Shown: one piece after another, positions 10,921-18,999 of the stretch | Position numbering within the stretch: position 1 is the first letter of the stretch | Layout: every line of letters starts with the position of its first letter | Assembly (NCBI GenBank): GCA_018692355.1 | Contig: JABHKE010000049.1 | Span: 1-38,160, forward strand | Direction of reading: 5' to 3' | DNA length: 38,160 nucleotides | Source: Fidelibacterota bacterium | Lineage (GTDB): Bacteria > Fidelibacterota > Marinisomatia > Marinisomatales > UBA1611 | The notes under the pieces: generated by a model | Told to the model about the DNA's origin: nothing | Seen by the model: the letters and a program-made list of their open reading frames with translations, nothing else | The model's database searches: none | Program-made: the position numbers and the translations under genes

Positions 10921-11147
10921 TGGCATTTCAGAGTAGAAAGAAATTTTGCTATTTTAAAGAAAATGGCATCACTGATATCGATTATAAAGATGTGAAACTC
11001 CTACGGCGTTTTGTGAATGACCAAGGTAAAATCATGCCACGTCGGATTACCGGTAGTAGTGCAAAAATGCACCGAAAGTTGGTTCGGGCCATCAAACGGT
11101 CGCGCTCAATTGCATTAATGCCGTACGTCGACCTTGGTTCGGAATAA
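10920..11147 (+). CDS. rpsR: 30S ribosomal protein S18
   Basis: 75-residue basic protein, partner of S6 on the 30S platform. The motif [19 protein letters not shown] followed by [19 protein letters not shown] and [14 protein letters not shown] is diagnostic. A near-perfect Shine-Dalgarno AAAGGAGG lies within the end of rpsF, so the two are coupled. rplI begins 11 bp after the stop. Confidence 0.97.
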   Translation: MAFQSRKKFCYFKENGITDIDYKDVKLLRRFVNDQGKIMPRRITGSSAKMHRKLVRAIKRSRSIALMPYVDLGSE

Positions 11148-11158
11148 GGAGTAAGATT

Positions 11159-11602
11159 ATGGAAATTATTTTACTACAAGATGTAAATGGTCTCGGTGAA
11201 GCCGGTGATGTTGTGAATGTAAAACCTGGCTATGCCCGTAATAAACTAGTTCCAGAAGGATTGGCTCTCCGAGCATCCAAAAGGAATTTAGCTGTGGCAG
11301 AAGAACGAAAACAGATCGTTAAAATGCGTAAAGTTCGGGCAGCAGCAGCAGATGAAGTCATGGTTGAACGGCTGTCTAAAATAGAGATTACTATAGAAGC
11401 ACAAGTGGGTGAGGAAGACAAAATGTTTGGCTCTATCACCACGTTGGATATTCACAAAGCTCTTGAAGAAAAAAGCATTATTGTGGATCGCCAAGCCATC
11501 TTATTGGATGAGCCCATCAAAGCATTGGGAATCTACCACGTACCGGTTCGTGTAAGCGCTGATTTAAATGGTGACGTTAAGATTTACGTGATTAAGTCAT
11601 AA
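11159..11602 (+). CDS. rplI: 50S ribosomal protein L9
   Basis: Large-subunit protein with two RNA-binding domains joined by a long helix. At 147 residues it is full length: N-terminal domain MEIILLQDVNGLGEAGDVVNVKPGYARNKLVP, the charged connecting helix (about 45-75), and a C-terminal domain with KMFGSITTLDI and LLDEPIKALGIYHV. AAGGAG precedes the ATG. It closes the S6-S18-L9 group and is followed by an intrinsic terminator. Confidence 0.97.
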   Translation: MEIILLQDVNGLGEAGDVVNVKPGYARNKLVPEGLALRASKRNLAVAEERKQIVKMRKVRAAAADEVMVERLSKIEITIEAQVGEEDKMFGSITTLDIHKALEEKSIIVDRQAILLDEPIKALGIYHVPVRVSADLNGDVKIYVIKS

Positions 11603-11620
11603 ACTAGATCGAATGCATTC

Positions 11621-11674
11621 AACCCCTGCACTCCAATTTCAATTTCATTTTGATTTTGGATGCGGGGGTTTTTT
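11621..11674 (+). terminator. Rho-independent terminator after rplI
   Basis: AACCCCTGCA and TGCGGGGGTT form a 10-bp stem with one mismatch, with inner TCCAA/TTGGA extending it, followed immediately by a T run. It starts 18 bp after the rplI stop and separates the ribosomal-protein group from priA. Confidence 0.85.
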
Positions 11675-11712
11675 ATTGCCCTAGAAAATCCTGATCCATA
11701 AACTCATCGGTT

Positions 11713-13947
11713 ATGTTTGCAGACGTCGCATTTCCAATCTCCAATTTTATAACTTTTACTTATAAGGTTCCTGAGAAAATAGCGCAAGATGTCAAGATTG
11801 GCTCGCGGGTTAATGTTCAATTTGGTCCGCGAAAAACTCAAGGCATTATTACTGAACTCAATACAAAATCATCTTTTGCAGGTAAATTAAAAGAGATTGA
11901 CGGTCTCGTGGATGATTTGCCAATCATGACACAGGAACTATGGAAATTAATTCAATGGATGAGTGAATATTATGTAACGCCCTTGGGACAAGTTGGGAAG
12001 GCCGTTCTTCCAAAGAATTTGTCAACGCGGTACAATCCACCAAAAAACTGGATGGTTCAGCCCATAATCACAGGTGATGGTGATCTGGAAGCGGTTAAAA
12101 AACGGGCGCCCAAACAATATGAGCTATACCAAGAAATTTTAAAAACTGAAAAACCTATCAAAGTTTCTTCATTAAAAGAGTTGGTATCCAATCCATTAAC
12201 TGGCTGTCGCGGGCTAGAAAAACGTGGACTGGTTTCCATATTCGAAGAAACTTCATTGCCGGATGTCACAGGGTTCTCTTTTGATCCTATCCATAAAAAA
12301 GTAAAATTTAATAAACACCAGAAAACGGTTGTAGCTGCGATCATTCAATCGTTGGATTCCAAAAATTATTCACCTTTTTTGCTCCATGGCGTAACAGGAA
12401 GCGGAAAAACAGAAATTTATATTGAAGCCGTTCGACACTGTTTAGATCAAAGTCGAACCGCTATAATTCTACTCCCAGAAATTTCTCTTACTCCCCAAAT
12501 CGCTGGTCGGTTCCGAGCTGTTTTTGGTGACAGCATTGCTCTCTGGCATTCTAAGCTAACCCAAGCGCAACGCTCCTGGACCTGGAAAGAGATATGCAAG
12601 GGATCATTCAAGGTTGTAATTGGAGCGAGAAGCGCAATATTTTCTCCTTTGAAAGACCTTGGATTAATTGTCATTGATGAAGAACAAGAATCATCTTTTC
12701 GTCAGGATTCACCTGCGCCACGGTATCACGCCCGGGATGTAGCACTTATGCGCGCTACTTATGAGGGATCCTCTGTGGTCCTCTCCAGTGCGACTCCTAG
12801 CTTGGAGAGCTATTACAATCATCTTCATAAAAAATTGACCTATCTCCATTTGCCGGAACGCTTTGGCGGTGCAAAATATCCCCAGGTTCATTTGGTGGAT
12901 ATGTTGGGTGATCAGGAAGAATCAGGCAAATTTGGGCAAATCTTTTCAGGGTTACTCCAAGATAAGATCGAAGACCGGTTGCAAAAAAAAGAGCAAATTA
13001 TCTTGCTTCAAAATCGCCGCGGTTATTCTCCAGTGGTTCGCTGTGGAGATTGTGGCGACATAGTCATGTGTCCACAATGCAAGGTCGCTCTTACGTATCA
13101 CCGAAAAGGGTCTCAACTTATTTGTCATTGCTGTGGCCATTTTGAAACAAAGCAACGGGAAGCGTGTCGTAGTTGCCAAAGTCCAAATATGAAATATTCA
13201 GGTACTGGAACCCAACGGGTAGAATCTTTAATCGAAGAGACATTTCCTGATGCACGACTAGGGCGGTTGGATATGGATACTGCCCGGACAGGCAGCGGCC
13301 TAACTAAAATATTAAAAGATTTTTCTGATGGTAAATTAGATATCCTTCTAGGAACACAAATGATTGCCAAAGGATTGGATTTTCCGAATGCAACGTTGGT
13401 AGGTATTATAAACGCGGATTTAGGATTACATCTTCCAGATTTCCGCGCCGGGGAACGAATTTTCCAACTTATTTATCAAGCTTCCGGAAGAGCTGGTCGT
13501 CGACTCAAACCTGGTGAAGTTGTTATCCAAACTTATGTGCCTGATAATCCGGTAATCAAGAATGCAGCAAAGCTGGACATGATGAAGTATTACAATATTG
13601 CATTGAGTGAACGGAATGAATTAAAATATCCACCCTTTAGCTGGTTGGCAAAAATAGAGATTACCGGCCGAAATCAAACATCTGCAAATTCCCTGTCAGA
13701 AAGAATTGCCAAAGCATTGAAAGGGAAATATACAGGGTTAGATGTTTTGGGACCATCATCGTGTTACCTTGAAAAACTGCGAAACAATTATAGGTTTCAG
13801 ATTGTTTTTAAATCATTAAAAAAAGTAGATCCAAATGGACAAAAACTTCACCAATTTATTACGAATAACTTCAGGGATTTTCAGAAAAAATTCCGTCCGG
13901 GAAAAAACCGGATTAATATTCATTTTGATCCATTAAGTTTGATTTGA
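11713..13947 (+). CDS. priA: primosomal protein N' (replication restart helicase PriA)
   Basis: DNA helicase that reloads the replisome at collapsed forks. The 744-residue length fits. The N-terminal DNA-binding domain spans about 1-110. The helicase core has Walker A GVTGSGKTEIY near residue 225 and motif II DEEQESSF, where most PriA proteins have DEEH. The zinc region shows four paired-cysteine motifs: CGDC, CPQC, CHCC and CRSC. Later helicase motifs GTQMIAKGLDFPN and QASGRAGR are intact. The stop overlaps the next gene (TGATG). It lies after the L9 terminator, so it needs its own promoter, not obvious to me. Confidence 0.96.
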   Translation: MFADVAFPISNFITFTYKVPEKIAQDVKIGSRVNVQFGPRKTQGIITELNTKSSFAGKLKEIDGLVDDLPIMTQELWKLIQWMSEYYVTPLGQVGKAVLPKNLSTRYNPPKNWMVQPIITGDGDLEAVKKRAPKQYELYQEILKTEKPIKVSSLKELVSNPLTGCRGLEKRGLVSIFEETSLPDVTGFSFDPIHKKVKFNKHQKTVVAAIIQSLDSKNYSPFLLHGVTGSGKTEIYIEAVRHCLDQSRTAIILLPEISLTPQIAGRFRAVFGDSIALWHSKLTQAQRSWTWKEICKGSFKVVIGARSAIFSPLKDLGLIVIDEEQESSFRQDSPAPRYHARDVALMRATYEGSSVVLSSATPSLESYYNHLHKKLTYLHLPERFGGAKYPQVHLVDMLGDQEESGKFGQIFSGLLQDKIEDRLQKKEQIILLQNRRGYSPVVRCGDCGDIVMCPQCKVALTYHRKGSQLICHCCGHFETKQREACRSCQSPNMKYSGTGTQRVESLIEETFPDARLGRLDMDTARTGSGLTKILKDFSDGKLDILLGTQMIAKGLDFPNATLVGIINADLGLHLPDFRAGERIFQLIYQASGRAGRRLKPGEVVIQTYVPDNPVIKNAAKLDMMKYYNIALSERNELKYPPFSWLAKIEITGRNQTSANSLSERIAKALKGKYTGLDVLGPSSCYLEKLRNNYRFQIVFKSLKKVDPNGQKLHQFITNNFRDFQKKFRPGKNRINIHFDPLSLI

Positions 13948-14921
13948 TGTCAATAAAGCCCCAAACATCCCAAAATACTGCGTTGGCCCGCTCTACCGAA
14001 AAGTCGGGACAGGTCAGAAAGAAACAGTTTTTTTCATTTTTCATTTTTATTCTTTCCTGTTTATCTGCAGAAACTGGTTATCCTGCATTTGATGTATTTA
14101 CTTCATCGTTTCAACTTGGATTGGGTGGGGCAGGGTTTTTGAGCCCATCTCCAATTTCATCAAAATTAAATCCATCTGTTGCAGATACTGGGCGATATTT
14201 TTCCACATCTATCATTCGTTATCAGGCAGGTATTACCAGTCAGAGCGCTGGAATGAGCCTGCCATGGAAAAAAGGATTCAGTATATTTTCTGTACGACAT
14301 ATTTCTTACGGAACATTCGACGGATATGATGACAATTTTCAGTCCACGGGAGCATATCAATCTGGCGATACATGGCTTCAATACGGTTATTCAAGACAGC
14401 TAAGAACAATTCCTTTGAGTATTGGAACATCTGCTCAATTCTATAATGCATCATTAAAAGATCATCAGGTAAAAGCCATTCTAATATCGCTTGGAAGCGC
14501 ATTCTATATTCAAAAGTTTCAAGCAACATTCGGGGTGTCATTTCATAACATTGGAAAAACATTTGATGGTAATAATTTTGCACAAGGGATAATCATACCT
14601 AAAACAGTGATTAGTGGGACAAAAAAATTAGCACATCTTCCACTTACACTTTATTTGGATACAATCTTTTCAAAAGATCAGATCGAGCCGGAAATATTTT
14701 TAGGTGGAGATTTCAATTTGACAAATGGGATTGGAATTCGATGGGGAACTTCCACACGAAAATTGGATCATAATACGAAACAGGATTTTCTAAGATCAGT
14801 GGTTGGTGCTTCAGGTTTTGGTTTTGGGATCAATACTGGCGTTACATCCATCAATTATGGTACATTTATTTTTGGTACCGGGGCGACGATCCATGGTTTC
14901 CAGATAGGAATTCAACTTTAA
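13947..14921 (+). CDS. PorV/PorQ-like outer-membrane beta-barrel protein
   Basis: Predicted exported barrel protein, 324 residues from the ATG at 13947; the track's TTG at 13944 adds one residue inside the priA stop overlap. A signal peptide is clear (KKQFFSFFIFILSCLSA), but about 25 polar residues precede it. After it comes AFDVFTSSFQLGLGGAGFLSPSP...LNPS, the pattern of the PorV/PorQ/UPF0164 group, where the barrel start is rich in glycine and an Asn-Pro motif follows. Alternating hydrophobic strands continue to the C-terminus GFQIGIQL. Such proteins can accompany type IX secretion, but no other component is visible here. Subfamily assignment is tentative. Confidence 0.65.
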   Translation: MSIKPQTSQNTALARSTEKSGQVRKKQFFSFFIFILSCLSAETGYPAFDVFTSSFQLGLGGAGFLSPSPISSKLNPSVADTGRYFSTSIIRYQAGITSQSAGMSLPWKKGFSIFSVRHISYGTFDGYDDNFQSTGAYQSGDTWLQYGYSRQLRTIPLSIGTSAQFYNASLKDHQVKAILISLGSAFYIQKFQATFGVSFHNIGKTFDGNNFAQGIIIPKTVISGTKKLAHLPLTLYLDTIFSKDQIEPEIFLGGDFNLTNGIGIRWGTSTRKLDHNTKQDFLRSVVGASGFGFGINTGVTSINYGTFIFGTGATIHGFQIGIQL

Positions 14922-16123
14922 TGAGAAAAATTATCATCATCCTGTTATGTATCGGAGTGATTTTCGCCCAAAATAATTATCCTATTGTATTGATACATGG
15001 ATTTATGGGTTGGGGCGAAGACGAAATGGGTGGTTATAATTATTGGGGCGGTAGAGAAGATTATTCTCAAATGCTTCGGGATCAAGGTCACACAGTTTTT
15101 ACCGTTTCAGTAGGTCCTGTTTCATCAAATTGGGACCGTGCCATAGAAGTTTATACCCAGTTGAAAGGTGGACAAGTGGATTATGGTTTAGCACACGCTG
15201 AAAAATTTAATATTATTCAAAAACCTGAGTTGAAAAGTTTTGAAGCACTTTATCCGGAATGGGATGGGAATCACCCCGTGCATTTGGTGGGACATAGCAT
15301 GGGTGGTCAAACTGCTCGAATGCTACAGTATCTTTTGACCCAAGAGATTGGTGATAGTAAAAAAACAGATAAATTAGAAAAATCAGAATTGCTTGGGCAA
15401 TCTCAATTGAATTGGATTAGGAGTATAACATCCATTTCAACACCACACAATGGTACTACATTAGCCGATGTGGTAAGTAAGACAATCCCATTTGTACAAT
15501 ACTTCGTTGGTTTGGCCGGCGTTGTTGGGACACAGATTTATGATTTTGATCTAGAGCAATGGAGTTTTTCGCGAGGTAAAGATGAAACATGGGCAGGGTA
15601 TGTTAAACGTATGCGAACACATGAAGCTTGGGCTACAAAAAATATAAGTTCTTGGGATTTATCCATAGTTGGTGCACAAGAATTAAATAGTTATCTGCTC
15701 GCAGATCCAGATGTGTATTATTTTTCCATCAGCACATCAACTACAGAAAAAAATGAAAATTCTCCAAATCATTATCCTATTGAAGGAACATCATTACTTA
15801 CTCGTAGTAGATCAAAAATAATAGGCTCACGTGTAGGATATTGGGCCGATGGAGTAGCCACTGATTCCACCTGGTTTGAGAATGATGGTGTTGTTAATAC
15901 TATCTCTATGGCAGGCCCAACAACAGGTACAAATGGTGCCGATCCAATTGTATCCTATGATGAAAATGAATTTCTTATTTCGGGCCAATGGTATACACTT
16001 GGTCCAATTCAGATAGACCATTGGAATATAATTGGTCATTTAGGCGATGATATAACACACAAAATCGCAAAAAATGTTTTAACTAATCAGGCTATTCGAT
16101 TAAAAGAACTGCCTCCTTTTTGA
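14921..16123 (+). CDS. secreted triacylglycerol lipase, family I.5-like alpha/beta hydrolase
   Basis: Exported esterase/lipase of 400 residues. The signal peptide MRKIIIILLCIGVIFA is followed by QNNYPIVLIHGFMGWGEDEM, closely matching the N-terminus of Geobacillus/Staphylococcus lipases, as do YWGGREDYS, VGPVSSNWDRA and VDYGLAHA. Catalytic residues are S126 (GHSMGG), D322 (ENDGVVNT) and H367 (IDHWNIIGH). Of the four zinc ligands of the Geobacillus enzyme, D72 and H92 are kept, the second histidine is lost and the last aspartate is glutamate (E212). It starts on the stop of the barrel protein. A 144-bp gap follows. Confidence 0.88.
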   Translation: MRKIIIILLCIGVIFAQNNYPIVLIHGFMGWGEDEMGGYNYWGGREDYSQMLRDQGHTVFTVSVGPVSSNWDRAIEVYTQLKGGQVDYGLAHAEKFNIIQKPELKSFEALYPEWDGNHPVHLVGHSMGGQTARMLQYLLTQEIGDSKKTDKLEKSELLGQSQLNWIRSITSISTPHNGTTLADVVSKTIPFVQYFVGLAGVVGTQIYDFDLEQWSFSRGKDETWAGYVKRMRTHEAWATKNISSWDLSIVGAQELNSYLLADPDVYYFSISTSTTEKNENSPNHYPIEGTSLLTRSRSKIIGSRVGYWADGVATDSTWFENDGVVNTISMAGPTTGTNGADPIVSYDENEFLISGQWYTLGPIQIDHWNIIGHLGDDITHKIAKNVLTNQAIRLKELPPF

Positions 16124-16248
16124 ATGTGAAAAAGAAATTAAAATAAGAAGAACTCGGTGAATTATTCAAATTTCTAGTAGGTTAAAAAAGGATTGGAGAT
16201 TGTGGTTGAAATAACCAATAAAATAATTCTCTTTTTAAGCATTCCATA

Positions 16249-16269
16249 ATATTTGTAAACTACAAATAT
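16249..16269. promoter_or_regulatory. perfect palindrome, probable MarR operator
   Basis: ATATTTGTA-AAC-TACAAATAT: two perfect 9-bp arms with a 3-base spacer. The right arm includes the first two bases of the marR ATG at 16268. Size and symmetry fit a MarR-dimer site, and a protein bound here would block initiation, so autorepression is the natural reading. Binding is inferred. Confidence 0.7.
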
Positions 16270-16702
16270 GAATTACAGCGAGTTACTTTCTTCATTTTTA
16301 ATTGATCTACAAAGTTTGTACCGGAAAAATATTTCTATAAGTGGAGCGTCATTCCCTCAAATATTAGCTTTATCTATTATTCCTGATGATGGGATTGAAA
16401 TGTCCGCATTATCAAAAAAAATTGGCATAGATAATAGCACTGCCACTCGACTTGTTATGGGACTCGAAAAAAAAGGATGGGTCAACCGTCGCTCTGCAAC
16501 TTATGATAAACGTGTCATTCAAGTTACTCTCACAAAAGATGGAGATGAGATTCAAATACAACTGGAACGACAATTTGATTCACTTGGCGCAGCCATAGAA
16601 AGAGAAGTAGATCCATTAGATCGGAATGAAATGATAGAATATGTTTCTTCTCTACATTGGATCTTATCAAAGCTGATTCTAAAAAATGATAAAATTGTAT
16701 AA
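16268..16702 (+). CDS. MarR-family transcriptional regulator
   Basis: Cytoplasmic winged-helix repressor/activator, 144 residues, expected to act as a dimer. The core reads GIEMSALSKKIGIDNSTATRLVMGLEKKGWVNRRSATYDKRVIQVTLTKDG: helix-turn-helix at about residues 45-75 and the wing with the D-x-R motif (YDKR) at about 78-82. The N- and C-terminal helices form the dimer interface. No ribosome site is visible and the start overlaps a perfect palindrome. Its last base is the first base of mutY (TAATG), so it heads a string mutY-plsC-doxX-SDR. Ligand and targets are unknown. Confidence 0.88.
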   Translation: MNYSELLSSFLIDLQSLYRKNISISGASFPQILALSIIPDDGIEMSALSKKIGIDNSTATRLVMGLEKKGWVNRRSATYDKRVIQVTLTKDGDEIQIQLERQFDSLGAAIEREVDPLDRNEMIEYVSSLHWILSKLILKNDKIV

Positions 16703-17766
16703 TGCAACAAAATAATTTTACATTATCTATTTTAACCTGGTATAATAAACAAAAAAGAATCCTGCCATTTCGGGATATAGATGATCCCTACAAAATTTGG
16801 TTATCGGAAGTAATGCTCCAACAAACTCAGATAGAAACGGTAATTCCTTATTTTCAGAAATGGATCAGTAAATATCCAACTATCAGATCAGTGGCAGCTG
16901 CTGATCAGAGATTATTATTAAAACTTTGGGAAGGACTTGGTTATTATTCCCGATGCAGAAATTTCCATAAAGCTACAAAGATAGTTGTTGAAAAATATGG
17001 CGGTGCTATTCCTGATAAATGGTTGGAATTCCGAGCATTGCCTGGTGTAGGAGATTATACAGCAGCTGCAGTTTTATCTATTGCTTATAATCAACCTTAT
17101 ATTGCGATTGATGGAAATGTAAAGCGTGTTATGGCACGTATCCTTGGATTAAAGAATTTATCAAATAGAAATATGACCCGAATAAAAAACTATCTAACAA
17201 AGAATATTTTTACGGATAATCCTGGCGATTTCAATCAAAGCATGATGGAGTTGGGTGCTAGAATTTGTTCTCCTAGGGATCCGAATTGTGGAAAATGTCC
17301 TTTGTCTTTTTACTGCAAGGCATTTGCCATAGGTGAGCCTGAGTCGTATCCATTATCAGTTAGAAAGAAAAAACCGCCTCATTATGAAATTGTTGTGGGA
17401 ATGGTCTGGCGAGGTGAAGAGTTTTATATTCAAAAACGGGGAGAACATGGAATGCTTGCTGGGCTTTGGGAATTTCCCGGTGGTAAAGTTAAGATAGGAG
17501 AGTCATTGGAAGATGCATTATATCGCGAAATACAAGAAGAGTGTGGCGCTATACCAAAAATCTTGAAAAAAATTGGTACTATTAAACATGCTTATACTCA
17601 TTTTACAATCACCTTTCATGGATATCATTGCGAAGAGAATGGCACATCAATGCGTTGTCAGCAAAATTCTAAATGGATCAAACCAAACCAGATAGATGAA
17701 TTTCCTTTTCCTAAAGCCAACCACAAACTTTTTTCAATTTTGGAAAAACAAGGTTGGGATGTTTAA
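16702..17766 (+). CDS. mutY: A/G-specific adenine DNA glycosylase MutY
   Basis: Removes adenine mispaired with 8-oxoguanine. 354 residues, full length. WLSEVMLQQTQ carries the catalytic glutamate (E36), LPGVGDYTAAAV is the helix-hairpin-helix and IDGNVKRV holds the catalytic aspartate near 137. The 4Fe-4S loop is C-x6-C-x2-C-x5-C (CSPRDPNCGKCPLSFYC). The C-terminal NUDIX-like domain, which recognises 8-oxoG, contains GGKVKIGESLEDALYREIQEECG-like spacing. It overlaps plsC by 8 bp. No distinct regulation is visible apart from the upstream marR. Confidence 0.96.
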   Translation: MQQNNFTLSILTWYNKQKRILPFRDIDDPYKIWLSEVMLQQTQIETVIPYFQKWISKYPTIRSVAAADQRLLLKLWEGLGYYSRCRNFHKATKIVVEKYGGAIPDKWLEFRALPGVGDYTAAAVLSIAYNQPYIAIDGNVKRVMARILGLKNLSNRNMTRIKNYLTKNIFTDNPGDFNQSMMELGARICSPRDPNCGKCPLSFYCKAFAIGEPESYPLSVRKKKPPHYEIVVGMVWRGEEFYIQKRGEHGMLAGLWEFPGGKVKIGESLEDALYREIQEECGAIPKILKKIGTIKHAYTHFTITFHGYHCEENGTSMRCQQNSKWIKPNQIDEFPFPKANHKLFSILEKQGWDV

Positions 17767-18466
17767 TACAATTATTTCAATCATTCTTTGGCCACTATGG
17801 TTCATTTTTTTTGCCATTACAATGGTATTATTTTTCGTCTCATTTTTGATTTTACCCAGGAATATTCTCCATTATATCATCCGGCCCATCTCTTGGACCT
17901 ATTGCCTTTTGGCTGGACAATGGTTATGTAAGGAAAATGATCCACCCAATCCGGAAGGACAGCCCTATCTGTATATGTTCAATCATGAATCCATGTTTGA
18001 TCAATTTATGATTGCTGCCTTCATACCTCATTATATCACTGCCGTGGGGGCTATTGAACAATTCAAATACCCAATTTGGGGTTATATTATGAAACAATAT
18101 GGTATTATTCCCATTGTCCGCAAAGATATTAAAAAAGCGCTCAGTAGTTTATCCAAAGCTGAAGATGCCTTAAATAGTGGGGTCTCTTTATTAATTTCTC
18201 CGGAAGGGACACGAACATTAACAGGTGAAATGAGTCCCTTCAAAAAAGGTCCCTTTCATTTGGCAAAAAATACCGGCGCAACTATTATACCGGTTGGGAT
18301 CATTGGGGCTTATAAAGCAAAGAAAAAGAAAGATTGGGTACTCACGCCAGGTAAACTGATAACACGATTTGGCGTCCCCATAGAGAAAAAAGACTTTGAA
18401 AATTTATCTGTAGAAGAAACTCGAGATCTTGTAAGGGATCGTATTCAATTATTAATCCAAGCATGA
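17759..18466 (+). CDS. plsC: 1-acyl-sn-glycerol-3-phosphate acyltransferase (PlsC family)
   Basis: Adds the second acyl chain to lysophosphatidate at the inner membrane. The track start at 17696 lies well inside mutY; the ATG at 17759 places a hydrophobic membrane anchor (about residues 4-33) at the N-terminus and gives 235 residues, typical for PlsC. Catalytic motif NHESMFD (HX4D) at about residue 79 and the glycerol-phosphate motif PEGTR at about 150 are present, followed by FKKGPFHLA and ATIIPVGI. Acyl donor (ACP or CoA) cannot be read. The stop overlaps the next gene as ATGA. Confidence 0.93.
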   Translation: MFNTIISIILWPLWFIFFAITMVLFFVSFLILPRNILHYIIRPISWTYCLLAGQWLCKENDPPNPEGQPYLYMFNHESMFDQFMIAAFIPHYITAVGAIEQFKYPIWGYIMKQYGIIPIVRKDIKKALSSLSKAEDALNSGVSLLISPEGTRTLTGEMSPFKKGPFHLAKNTGATIIPVGIIGAYKAKKKKDWVLTPGKLITRFGVPIEKKDFENLSVEETRDLVRDRIQLLIQA

Positions 18467-18999
18467 GGCTGTCTATGAAACAACTATCATTCATTCTTTT
18501 TTCAGTTTTTATTTTAAATACGACACTAGTTGCCCAGCCCACAATTTCTTCGTCACCAACTGTTGAAGAGCGCTACGGAGACAGGATTGAATTATTTGGC
18601 ATCAAATTCAAAGGGCCACTAGTGTTATGTCAAATATTGATAGCCATTCTTATGGCAATTACATTTTTACAATCGGCCATTGATAAAATGCTGGATCGCA
18701 AAGGGAATCTGAAATATTTTGAGGTACATTTTGCAAACTCACCGTTGAAAGGAATTAGTAAGCTATCTTTATCATTGTTAATTATTTTGGAATTAACCGG
18801 TGGGCTTATGCTGGTCTATGGAATCTATTATACATTTGCAGAACGAATAACTCTATGGATTTTTTATGGATTTGTGTGGTTATCACTTACCATCATTGTG
18901 CTTTTTACTGGACAGAGATTGGCAAAGGATTATGTTGGTGCTGCGGACTTAGTCCCATACTTCATGTTAATTATGCTTGGCATAATGAGTATGTATTAA
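18463..18999 (+). CDS. DoxX-like integral membrane protein
   Basis: 178 residues. The N-terminus has a signal-like hydrophobic stretch (MKQLSFILFSVFILNTTLVAQ); the ATG at 18463 overlaps plsC, and an in-frame ATG at 18475 would give this signal directly and is an equally good start. A hydrophilic stretch is followed by four membrane helices, beginning LCQILIAILMAITFLQSAIDKMLD. The pattern FLQSAIDK...HF..SPLKG, then a helix with ELTGG, resembles DoxX/SURF4-type proteins of unclear function, sometimes linked to redox metabolism. Specific role unknown. Confidence 0.6.
   Translation: MRLSMKQLSFILFSVFILNTTLVAQPTISSSPTVEERYGDRIELFGIKFKGPLVLCQILIAILMAITFLQSAIDKMLDRKGNLKYFEVHFANSPLKGISKLSLSLLIILELTGGLMLVYGIYYTFAERITLWIFYGFVWLSLTIIVLFTGQRLAKDYVGAADLVPYFMLIMLGIMSMY

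Noticed and set aside
16203-16217. TGGTT-GAAAT-AACCA small inverted repeat upstream of marR
   Set aside because: Only 5-bp arms and unlike the perfect palindrome at the start codon; probably chance in A+T-rich DNA.
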